NCBI GenBank assembly: GCA_964578975.1
Contig: CAZOFA010000087.1
Coordinates: 1 to 8,283 of the forward strand
DNA from: CAYRUP01 sp964578975
GTDB lineage: Bacteria; Pseudomonadota; Gammaproteobacteria; DSM-16500
Length of the DNA: 8,283 bases
Direction: 5' to 3'
Shown here: positions 1-6,307 of the stretch, one piece after another
How positions within the stretch are numbered: the stretch's first letter is position 1
Layout: each line of letters starts with the position of its first letter
Notes under the pieces: generated by a model
What the model saw: the letters and a program-made list of their open reading frames with translations, nothing else
What the model was told of the DNA's origin: nothing
Databases searched by the model: none
Position numbers and translations under genes: made by a program

Positions 1-53
1 GCGCGGCACTCATAATGCTGAGGTCGGTGGTTCGAGTCCACCCATAGCCACCA
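1..53 (+). tRNA. tRNA-Met (CAU), 3' part only
   Basis: This is the 3' part of a tRNA gene cut by the window edge. The first bases correspond to the end of the D-stem, so about 23 bases are missing. The anticodon stem pairs 4-8 (CGGCA) with 16-20 (TGCTG), with one G-T wobble. It closes a seven-base loop, CTCATAA, with anticodon CAT at 11-13. The T-arm is GGTGG-TTCGAGT-CCACC, and the acceptor strand CATAGCC is followed by A and an encoded CCA at 51-53. The lack of the three G-C pairs in the anticodon stem excludes initiator tRNA. The acceptor strand resembles elongator tRNA-Met of E. coli. tRNA-Ile with a lysidine-modified CAU anticodon is the alternative and cannot be fully excluded without the 5' half. 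Confidence 0.9.
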
Positions 54-80
54 ATCAGCTCTTGGTCAATATTTTTACGC

Positions 81-86
81 TATAAT
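81..86 (+). promoter_or_regulatory. -10 box (TATAAT) for the 885-residue gene
   Basis: A perfect sigma70-type TATAAT lies 28 bases after the tRNA end. No good -35 hexamer sits at the usual distance: CTCTTG at 59-64 has a 16-base spacer but a poor match, and TTGGTC at 62-67 is only 13 bases away. Transcription would start near 92-94, giving a leader of about 28 bases that contains the Shine-Dalgarno at 108-114. The gene might also be read through from the tRNA, since no terminator is visible between them. Confidence 0.45.
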
Positions 87-107
87 AGAAGTATGTGAAG
101 CATCCAT

Positions 108-114
108 GGGGGAG
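108..114 (+). promoter_or_regulatory. Ribosome binding site that fixes the ATG at 122
   Basis: GGGGGAG lies seven bases before the ATG at 122, which is ideal spacing. The in-frame GTG at 95 has no such sequence before it and would sit almost at the predicted transcription start. The ATG at 122 is therefore the better start, and the nine codons before it are probably not translated. Confidence 0.7.
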
Positions 115-121
115 CTCTTGC

Positions 122-2779
122 ATGCTGGGTCGTTTTGGAAAAGACGCAAAAGCAAAGAAAGTAGAAGCTGAAAAAGCAGCTGAGGCCAAAAAAGCAACAG
201 AAGCAAAGCTCGCCGCAGAAGCCAAAATAGCGGCGGATGCAAGACTCGCGGAAGCCGCAAAAGAAGCTGAAAAAAAAACTCGATGGAAAGACGCTCTTCT
301 GATGATGACTGCCGAATCTGAAGCCGCTGACGAAAATGAAAATCTTTTCTTGTTGAACTCATTCATCCAATTAATTGGGGCAAAACTCGCATTATTGAAA
401 CGAGGGCGAGCGCCAATTGTAAATGAAAACTTAACCGTGTTGGACGAACTCGTGGCCGAAGAAACAGAAATCGGTCACGCATTACATCGTTTCTTCCCCG
501 ACGATGGCACTGTTGATGCTAGATCGACTAAAACACATAAAGAACCAACAAAAGATCCGCTCCCTTTAATACAACTGGATTTAAATGTCATCAAGGATGC
601 GCCACTTTTCGATGTTCAGGCTGAAATAAATCTATTAGCTCAGCGCGAAGCAAATGCAATTAGCAAATTATTTACTTACTTAAATAGTATTGTCACCAAT
701 ACATGTAAAGGGATGCCAACAACCGCGCAAATCAGTTTTGAATATATTCTGTTACGCGAATTTAAACAGATGGTCAGCCGCAATCATTTTGTTAATCCAA
801 CGATCAATGAAGCGGCATTAAAAGAAATCGACACTCAACTCGCAAAATTAAAAGAAAGAAATGCAGATCATATCTTAGAAAATGTTTTTTCAGAAAATTT
901 AAACGAAGAGCAATTGAAAAAAATGCAAGATGGTTTGTCTGATTGGGGAAAATTTATCACTGACGCGGATGAAGCACTTAAAAAAGGATACAAAAAAAAT
1001 CAAGAAATAATAGAGCGAAACAGAATCATTGACAATTATAAAAATGGAATGCTCGCTCAACAACTTTCTCTCCAAAAATCAATGGAAGACATTAGCACTG
1101 CCATTAAAAATCAGGACAGCAAAAGCTTAAAAGAAGCCATCAAAAGAAACAATAAATTATTAGAGGAGAAAAACAATATTGTTGATGTAATTGACACACT
1201 TCTAAAATCAGTTGGCGAAGTTTTAGATAAATTAAAAAAAGATTTAAAAAAAGCGAGCGGCACTGAGAGAGAAATTTTGCAAGCCGAAGTGAATAAATTA
1301 CAAGTAGAGTATGATAGTGGCTTAAGTTTTAAAAAACAAATAGAAACTTCTGTGAAAACAATTCATCGATGGCTTAAAAATCATGCCCCTGAAAATGTTT
1401 CATTAGAAGAAACTTTTGCAATCATGGCATTTGAAAACATCAAACATGAATGCATTGATGTGGAACACGAGCACAAAGCAGCACTGCAAGAACACCTTGA
1501 TCGCCAGAGTGAACTACCGAACTTTATAGACAAAAATAAAGATAAAATTGGGAATTTAATAACAAGATTTTATGAATTCGTGAGCACTTGTGGAGACGAT
1601 TTAAAAGATGAGTTGATAAAAAAATTAAATGTGAGTTCATTCGATTTAAAAAAAATTACTTTCCTTCAGTTGTTTGACGCTTTGACAAAAATAGATGAGT
1701 TAGAAGGATATATGTCTGGGCAGACTTATGCAAAGCTCGACGCGCTCATGAATGTTTATCTCGATCTAGAAGAGGGAAATCTCGCTTTTTGTGATAAGTT
1801 CTTTAGTCGCGCCCCACTCTCTGTTCTACAAAAAGTTGTTCAAGATAACGAAGGTTTTGAAGCGATGCTCGATGTAGTAAGAAACGACGTGAATTTAGAC
1901 ATAAAAGGCACTTTAAAACATCATGCCGCGAGTCTTGCATCTGCAGAAGAACATTCCGCACGTGTCAAAGAAAGAGAAGCTGAGATAAAAAGTTTTGTCA
2001 TGAATTCTATGAAAAACGAGCAGACAACTTTAGAGAAGCAAAAGAAAAGCAAAGACAATTTATCTTACCAGAAAAGTCCTAAGCTCAAAGATGTATTAGA
2101 AATCAGCGATCAATTGGTTGCATTGAATACCTCAAAAGAACTTGGACCTATGTCGCAAGATGATCGGATGTTAAAAAGAGAGTTAGCCGGCATGTCGATT
2201 GATGTTGATAAACATTTAAAAAAATCCAAAGAATTGTTTAAATTAACCAGTCCATTGGATAAAGAGCGTCATGAAAGATTTAACAAGGTCCATCATTACA
2301 CCCTCGGAGGAGTCGAGCAACTGATCGATGAATTGAGAAAAGAAAAAAAAGAATTAGTCAATAAAACCTGGAAATTCAGCCCACTGCATAAAAAATCAAA
2401 ACAAGAATTTATAGAGATTGTAAACCAACTGATAGAAAAACTAGAGAAAGATAAAAAAACCCTTGCGCTCACCAACGATCCCAATAAGATGCGTGAACTC
2501 ATGGCTGAAATATCTAATCACTACAATTCACAATACGTAAAATTAAGTGCCCTCGAAAAAAAAATTGCTCCAGCCGAATCATTTGCACGATCATTTTTTC
2601 CTAAAGAAAACCCTGTGCACGCTTTTAATTTTATGCGTGCCATGTATCAAGCATGCCCATCACAAGAAATGGTCGATAAAATTTTACAAACAAAACTCGA
2701 TGAACAATTCAGTATTCCAGGGCTTACGACACAAGAAATAGAAACCCTAAGAGCACCTACGCAAAAAAAAGGCGCTTAA
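122..2779 (+). CDS. 885-residue helical coiled-coil protein of unknown function, possible effector
   Basis: I do not recognise this protein. It is 885 residues from the ATG at 122, chosen because of the Shine-Dalgarno at 108-114; the frame stays open back to a GTG at 95. There is no signal peptide and no membrane segment, so it is probably cytoplasmic or exported by a signal-independent route. Residues 15-50 are six tandem six-residue repeats rich in Ala, Glu and Lys. Residues about 286-416, 601-711 and 730-820 are highly charged, Lys/Glu-rich predicted helices of coiled-coil character. They alternate with less charged segments, for example about 150-230 and 500-590. A two-copy degenerate repeat lies at 706-782. 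I see no catalytic motif. The coding strand is strongly A-rich, more so by eye than the respiratory genes opposite. Long coiled-coil proteins of this kind are common among Dot/Icm substrates of Legionella and Coxiella, but the C-terminus shows no clear secretion signal, so an effector role is inference only. A structural or cytoskeleton-like role is equally open. The gene stands alone, between a tRNA and a convergent operon. Confidence 0.85.
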   Translation: MLGRFGKDAKAKKVEAEKAAEAKKATEAKLAAEAKIAADARLAEAAKEAEKKTRWKDALLMMTAESEAADENENLFLLNSFIQLIGAKLALLKRGRAPIVNENLTVLDELVAEETEIGHALHRFFPDDGTVDARSTKTHKEPTKDPLPLIQLDLNVIKDAPLFDVQAEINLLAQREANAISKLFTYLNSIVTNTCKGMPTTAQISFEYILLREFKQMVSRNHFVNPTINEAALKEIDTQLAKLKERNADHILENVFSENLNEEQLKKMQDGLSDWGKFITDADEALKKGYKKNQEIIERNRIIDNYKNGMLAQQLSLQKSMEDISTAIKNQDSKSLKEAIKRNNKLLEEKNNIVDVIDTLLKSVGEVLDKLKKDLKKASGTEREILQAEVNKLQVEYDSGLSFKKQIETSVKTIHRWLKNHAPENVSLEETFAIMAFENIKHECIDVEHEHKAALQEHLDRQSELPNFIDKNKDKIGNLITRFYEFVSTCGDDLKDELIKKLNVSSFDLKKITFLQLFDALTKIDELEGYMSGQTYAKLDALMNVYLDLEEGNLAFCDKFFSRAPLSVLQKVVQDNEGFEAMLDVVRNDVNLDIKGTLKHHAASLASAEEHSARVKEREAEIKSFVMNSMKNEQTTLEKQKKSKDNLSYQKSPKLKDVLEISDQLVALNTSKELGPMSQDDRMLKRELAGMSIDVDKHLKKSKELFKLTSPLDKERHERFNKVHHYTLGGVEQLIDELRKEKKELVNKTWKFSPLHKKSKQEFIEIVNQLIEKLEKDKKTLALTNDPNKMRELMAEISNHYNSQYVKLSALEKKIAPAESFARSFFPKENPVHAFNFMRAMYQACPSQEMVDKILQTKLDEQFSIPGLTTQEIETLRAPTQKKGA
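164..271 (+). repeat. Six tandem 18-base units encoding an Ala/Glu/Lys hexapeptide repeat
   Basis: Residues 15-50 of the 885-residue protein fall into six consecutive hexads: EAEKAA, EAKKAT, EAKLAA, EAKIAA, DARLAE and AAKEAE. The consensus is (E/D)-A-(K/R)-x-A-(A/T/E). The DNA units have diverged at third codon positions, so the periodicity is clearer in protein than in DNA. A hexad does not fit the heptad of a classical coiled coil. The composition suggests a stiff single helix, similar to alanine-rich linkers such as that of TolA. Confidence 0.75.
2237..2464 (+). repeat. Two-copy degenerate protein repeat near the C-terminus
   Basis: Residues 706-746 and 750-781 of the 885-residue protein resemble each other. 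Each begins with an aromatic residue and Lys (FK or WK), then SPL, then D or H and K, a charged stretch ending in Phe, then V-x-QLI-x-x-L and a lysine-rich tail (KEKKEL or KDKKTL). The first copy has about eight extra residues in the middle. A weaker third copy may precede them around residues 650-675 (KSP followed by DQLVAL). The alignment was made by eye. Confidence 0.5.
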
Positions 2780-2800
2780 TGCCATCGCTTTAACTTTTTT
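2763..2800. terminator. Possible bidirectional terminator at the convergent gene ends
   Basis: AAAGGCG at 2768-2774 can pair with CGCTTT at 2786-2791 with one bulged G. The hairpin sits between an A8 run at 2763-2770 and a T6 run at 2795-2800. On the + strand it is followed by AAC and T6. On the - strand the GCGCC end of the hairpin runs straight into T8, which is the better terminator geometry. The stem is short and mostly A-T, so this is tentative. It is the only candidate near the shared stop codons and lies partly inside both coding regions. Confidence 0.35.
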
Positions 2801-4107
2801 AACAATCGAATCATCAAAACCGTACCCAAACTACAAATACTCAGTGAAATTCCATACCAAATACCTTTGGGCCCAAGTGCCGTATGAAAAGCCAGATAAT
2901 ATGAAATGACAAAACCGATCAACCAATAACATGTCACGCTCAATATCATCGGAACTAATGTATCTTTTAATCCGCGCAACATGCCATTGGCAATGGCTTG
3001 TATCGCATCGAGACATTGAAAAAATGCGGCGATGACTAAAAACGCTGTGGCCAATTTAATCGTGGACGCGTGCAGAGGATCATTCGCTAAAAATATTTGA
3101 ATGAAAAATTGCGGTGAAAAAATAAAAAAGCACGCCACAATGACTGAAAACACTAAACCTAAACCAAAATTTTGTAATGCGATCGTTCTGAGACGAAATG
3201 TTTCACCTGCGCCCAACGCATGACTCACTTGCAATGCGGTTGCCATCGACAGAGAAAAAGGAACTGCGTAGGCGATCACGACACATTGAATCGTAATTTG
3301 AAATGCAGCAAGGGCATCCACACCAAAATATCCCATCATGATGGTCGCTGCTAAAAACAAAGCGGCTTCTAATAAAAAAAAGGTTCCACTGGGTAAACCA
3401 ATGCTGAGCATGTCTTTCATTTTCATGAAACTAAATTCAGCAACATTAAAATTGATAAATTCTTTTAATTGTGGATGACGTACACTATAAAAAAATAACC
3501 CCACAAACATACACCACATCACAATCGCACCTGCATAGCCAATGCCTGATACGCCTAGCTGCGGCATGCCCCATTTGCCATAAATCAACAGATAATTGAT
3601 GAAGAATGTGAGTGGAATGGATAGCATCGTGACGAACATCACAATCCGTGTTTGAGAAAATGCGGCAATAAATTCGCGAAACACTAAAAACAATAAATAG
3701 CCGGGCAACCCAATACTTAATCCATGCAACAATAATGCCACATTGTGCATGACATTTTCATTTTCATTATGAATTAAATGCGGCGCTAACCAAATGATAA
3801 CAATACAAGGCAGCGCAAGAATAAGCGCGAGTGCGATACCGTTTTGCAAACTGGTTGTCACATCTTTTTTATCATTCGCACCTTTCGCGCGCGCGATGAA
3901 CACACCAACTGCACTTAACGTTCCCATACAAAAAACCAAGGTCGTAATAAAAATTCCGGTGCCAAGCGCACCTGCCGCTAATGCAGAGGGACCCAGCCAA
4001 CCCATCATCATGGTATCAATAAATTGCATGGCTTTTTGCGCGAGAAATGCGGCCATCAGCGGAAAAATCAGGGTGAACGTCGATTTTAAATCATGCGTAC
4101 GTGTCAT
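2776..4107 (-). CDS. norM: MATE family multidrug efflux pump, NorM type
   Basis: Inner-membrane antiporter that would expel cationic drugs or metabolites in exchange for Na+ or H+. It has 443 residues and about 12 hydrophobic segments in two homologous halves, the usual MATE size. Compared from memory with E. coli MdtK/NorM, it shares FIDTMMMG (29-36), GLPGYLLF (133-140), NYLLIYGKWGMPQLG (171-185), LPSGTFFLLE (238-247) and DAIQAIANGMLRGLKDT (367-383). The acidic residues important in Vibrio NorM (D36, E255, D371) appear as D31, E247 and D367, so it looks functional. The ATG at 4107 lies 17 bases inside the end of the preceding gene. The nearest Shine-Dalgarno (AGGA, about 13 bases upstream) is distant, so translation is probably coupled. 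It is last in the operon, and its TAA shares the palindromic TTAA with the convergent gene. The substrate is unknown; an export role linked to heme or redox stress is only a guess. Confidence 0.92.
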   Translation of the reverse strand: MTRTHDLKSTFTLIFPLMAAFLAQKAMQFIDTMMMGWLGPSALAAGALGTGIFITTLVFCMGTLSAVGVFIARAKGANDKKDVTTSLQNGIALALILALPCIVIIWLAPHLIHNENENVMHNVALLLHGLSIGLPGYLLFLVFREFIAAFSQTRIVMFVTMLSIPLTFFINYLLIYGKWGMPQLGVSGIGYAGAIVMWCMFVGLFFYSVRHPQLKEFINFNVAEFSFMKMKDMLSIGLPSGTFFLLEAALFLAATIMMGYFGVDALAAFQITIQCVVIAYAVPFSLSMATALQVSHALGAGETFRLRTIALQNFGLGLVFSVIVACFFIFSPQFFIQIFLANDPLHASTIKLATAFLVIAAFFQCLDAIQAIANGMLRGLKDTLVPMILSVTCYWLIGFVISYYLAFHTALGPKGIWYGISLSICSLGTVLMIRLLKKLKRWH

Positions 4108-5182
4108 GTTTTTGTTTTTTTCCTAACCGTGGAGCAGGAGGATCAAATAAATTTTCTAAAGCTTCTTTTTTGGTACGCATGATATATTCTCCGGCAGCAC
4201 CATTGTGCAGAACGATCGATTCGCGCCGCACACCTGTATCATCAATAAAATACAAATTTCCTAATTCATCCGGATTATAATAAGAAAAAATTTCCTCGCT
4301 TGAAAGAAATGCGGGGAAACGAGAACCATTAAAGGCCCCGCCGATGTGAGGCACGTCTGCGACCGACATAAGCCGTTGTAAACCACCATATCCTTTGATC
4401 ATTAAATAATTTGTTTGAATATGGCTTAATTGGAAATAAATTGGACAAATACTTTGGTAAAATTTATCACAAACTCGAGGATCATAAACCAATCCCGTGG
4501 TGACCACCTCGTTAGAATCAAGTTGAATTTTTTGCTGAAATGTCCTTAAGACATCTTCACATGCCAACTCTAATCCTTTAAATGTTTCTTGGTTACGCCC
4601 TTTCTTCACTTCTGAAATAAATTCATTTCCCGCATCGATGTAGCGTTGCATTCTCTCCGCTATTTTATCTGCCCAATCCAGTGGAAAATGAGCGGCTATC
4701 TCTGCTTGTATTTGGTCTTTGGTGAGAAGCTTATTATTTAACGCAAAATCCACTAAAATTTTAGCGATATAAAAGGCGCCTGCTGCAAACGCAATACGTA
4801 ACAAGTTTCCCAATATTCGTCTTCCCAATGGGTCTTCCACCTCAGCAACATGTTTTGGATTTACTATTTCAGGATGTTTTTCTAAAACGTACATCAATTC
4901 ATTCTTTTGACCATACACAACGTAATGCCCAGCAAGCGCAACTAAATGATTTGGTGTGAAATAAGATTCGTAAAACGTCACGGAAAAAAAACCGGGCTGA
5001 GGCTTACGCAATTCTATTAATTCAGCACAGTTAAAATTCCAATAATCATGAATCATGCTCCGAATGTCAGCAGGTATACAATCAGGAAATATTTTTTCCG
5101 GACCGCCGGGTAAAATCGTCAACGCCAATGGTGGCTCAGCAGGTTTTTCTTCTTTATTAGGTTTCGGTATAATGCCACCCAT
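4091..5182 (-). CDS. 363-residue hypothetical protein with a possible degenerate ankyrin-like segment
   Basis: No signal peptide or membrane segment is apparent. The N-terminus (1-30) is rich in Pro, Lys and Glu. Residues 31-50 (IFPDCIPADIRSMIHDYW) are faintly F-box-like. Residues 79-145 contain a helical stretch with YGQKNELMYVLEKHPEI (90-106) and D-x-LGR (117-121) followed by AFAAGAFYIAKIL (131-143). From memory this resembles a helix-turn-helix module seen in large families of uncharacterised Legionella and Coxiella/Berkiella proteins. Residues 164-192 (FPLDWADKIAERMQRY onward) and the tail around 333-346 (YIMRTKKEALENLF) fit the same layout. The family call is uncertain. The start ATG at 5182 has a good Shine-Dalgarno, AAGG overlapping the previous TAA, seven bases away. 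It lies nine bases after the thioredoxin gene and overlaps the MATE gene by 17 bases. No function can be assigned; a secreted effector or a regulator are both possible. Confidence 0.85.
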   Translation of the reverse strand: MGGIIPKPNKEEKPAEPPLALTILPGGPEKIFPDCIPADIRSMIHDYWNFNCAELIELRKPQPGFFSVTFYESYFTPNHLVALAGHYVVYGQKNELMYVLEKHPEIVNPKHVAEVEDPLGRRILGNLLRIAFAAGAFYIAKILVDFALNNKLLTKDQIQAEIAAHFPLDWADKIAERMQRYIDAGNEFISEVKKGRNQETFKGLELACEDVLRTFQQKIQLDSNEVVTTGLVYDPRVCDKFYQSICPIYFQLSHIQTNYLMIKGYGGLQRLMSVADVPHIGGAFNGSRFPAFLSSEEIFSYYNPDELGNLYFIDDTGVRRESIVLHNGAAGEYIMRTKKEALENLFDPPAPRLGKKQKHDTYA

Positions 5183-5191
5183 ATTTTTTCC

Positions 5192-5662
5192 TTACTGAAT
5201 TTTTTGAATCATTGCATCCAACGATTTTGCTGTGTTGCCGCCAAAAATACGTTTTACCACGCGTCCTCTGGGATCAATAATAAATGTCACTGGGATTGCA
5301 GAAAAATCGCGAAGCTCTGGCCAAATGTCTGCAGGATCTTCCTGCACCACTGGGAATTCGATATGGATTTTTTCCATCGCCAATTTTAATTCATCCAACG
5401 GCAGTTGATCGTAATTAACCCCGAGCAAAACAATATTCTTGTCATGATGCGTTTGGTAAAAATAATTAAGCTCTGGAATTTCATCCATGCAATTTTCGCA
5501 CCACGCTGCCCAGTAAGTCACAATGACCCACTTTCCTTTTAATTGCACAACGTGGATTTCATGTCCTTCGGTGTCATGCAACACACCATTCTGGGCTGCG
5601 CAATTTAGCATAAACACAGCACAACAGATGAAAACTAAACGCATTAATAAATTTTTTTTCAT
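5192..5662 (-). CDS. TlpA/ResA-like periplasmic thioredoxin-fold protein
   Basis: Thiol-disulfide oxidoreductase of 156 residues, probably exported and acting as a reductant in the periplasm. Residues 1-22 are a Sec signal peptide (MKKNLLMR followed by a hydrophobic core) with likely cleavage near NCAAQ. Cys21 follows LN, which is a poor lipobox, so lipidation is doubtful. The thioredoxin fold shows WVIVTYWAAWCENC at 45-58 with the active-site pair C55-x-x-C58, and the cis-proline loop AIPVTFIID at 122-130 with P124. The E-N pair between the cysteines is unlike the WCGPC of thioredoxin and the WCPTC of classic DsbE, and nearer to ResA-type CEPC. The ATG directly follows the TAG of the Sco gene with no gap and no clear Shine-Dalgarno, so translation is probably coupled. 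Bradyrhizobium TlpA is known to reduce ScoI and CuA-site cysteines, so I infer the same partner here. A cytochrome c maturation role is less favoured by the neighbours. Confidence 0.9.
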   Translation of the reverse strand: MKKNLLMRLVFICCAVFMLNCAAQNGVLHDTEGHEIHVVQLKGKWVIVTYWAAWCENCMDEIPELNYFYQTHHDKNIVLLGVNYDQLPLDELKLAMEKIHIEFPVVQEDPADIWPELRDFSAIPVTFIIDPRGRVVKRIFGGNTAKSLDAMIQKIQ

Positions 5663-6295
5663 CTAACCAACCGTTTTTAAAATTAATTGATAATCTTTCG
5701 CCATTTGCACTGCATTATGTGGATACGATAAATACGCTTGCAATCGACCTTGCGGATTAAACAATAAAATTTCCGCACTGTGATTAATACTGTAGTCGTT
5801 TTTATCTTGGCCCACCACTTGAATTTTTTCCGCCTTAATATGTAATTGTTTTTCTAATTTCGTGGTTTCACTATTATCCGCACGCGCACCCACAAAGTTA
5901 GCATTAAATGAATTCACAAACTGTCTCATCCGCAACACGCTATCGCGATCAGGATCCACTGACACCATCACCACTTGTGGCATTTTTTCTTGTGGCAAAT
6001 CTTTCCCAAGAATTTTAAACATGTTATTTAATTCCGACATCGTCGCGGGACACACCATGGCGCAATGCGTAAAGCCAAAAAACATCATCGTCCAATGCCC
6101 AGTTAAATTGGCTTTACTAAAAACTTCGCCTGTTGTGGCTTCTAAATGAAAATTGTTGATCGTTTTAGGTTTCGCTAAAAAAATACCATTAATTTTGACA
6201 TTGTCCGCGACTCGATGTTGTAACGAACCAAAATACACTTCGATCATGGCCACAATGGCAATCACGCCCAGCAATGCACCGATGAATTTTTTCAT
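5663..6295 (-). CDS. sco1: Sco1/SenC copper chaperone for cytochrome c oxidase assembly
   Basis: Membrane-anchored periplasmic chaperone that helps load copper into the CuA centre of oxidase subunit II. It has 210 residues, the normal bacterial Sco size. An N-terminal hydrophobic anchor spans about residues 4-23. The thioredoxin-like domain carries FGFTHCAMVCPATM at 73-86 with the copper ligands C78-x-x-x-C82. VSVDPDRD at 111-118 is the usual Sco signature, and the third ligand is H172 in NHSAEILLF. The usual PD between the cysteines is AM here, which should not affect metal binding. The start at 6295 is supported by GGAG at 6304-6307, which abuts the TGA of cyoE and sits eight bases before the ATG. 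Its stop touches the start of the thioredoxin gene. Its position after ctaA and cyoE fits oxidase assembly. Confidence 0.95.
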   Translation of the reverse strand: MKKFIGALLGVIAIVAMIEVYFGSLQHRVADNVKINGIFLAKPKTINNFHLEATTGEVFSKANLTGHWTMMFFGFTHCAMVCPATMSELNNMFKILGKDLPQEKMPQVVMVSVDPDRDSVLRMRQFVNSFNANFVGARADNSETTKLEKQLHIKAEKIQVVGQDKNDYSINHSAEILLFNPQGRLQAYLSYPHNAVQMAKDYQLILKTVG

Positions 6296-6307
6296 GTTTT
6301 TTTCTCC

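Noticed and set aside
62..70. TTGGTCAAT occurs both before the 885-residue gene and at the TTG start of ctaA
   Set aside because: A nine-base match is expected by chance at this scale, and the two sites have different roles and no shared flanks.
55..366. Antisense open frames opposite the start of the 885-residue gene
   Set aside because: Serine/alanine- and leucine-rich translations are the mirror of the Ala/Glu/Lys repeats on the other strand; no ribosome binding site or recognisable domain.
2296..2741. Small open frames inside the 3' part of the 885-residue gene on either strand
   Set aside because: They lie within a continuous long gene, have biased composition from lysine-rich codons, and lack start signals.
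2700..2779. C-terminal secretion signal in the 885-residue protein
   Set aside because: The last residues are lysine-rich (TQKKGA) with no hydrophobic residue at -3 or -4 and only a weak acidic cluster, so no Dot/Icm-type signal can be claimed.
3794..4126. 110-codon frame opposite the MATE gene
   Set aside because: The MATE frame on the other strand has clear homology across its full length; this is its shadow.
5862..6149. 95-codon frame opposite the Sco gene, and similar ones opposite the thioredoxin and ctaA genes
   Set aside because: All lie opposite genes with conserved catalytic motifs and show no features of their own.
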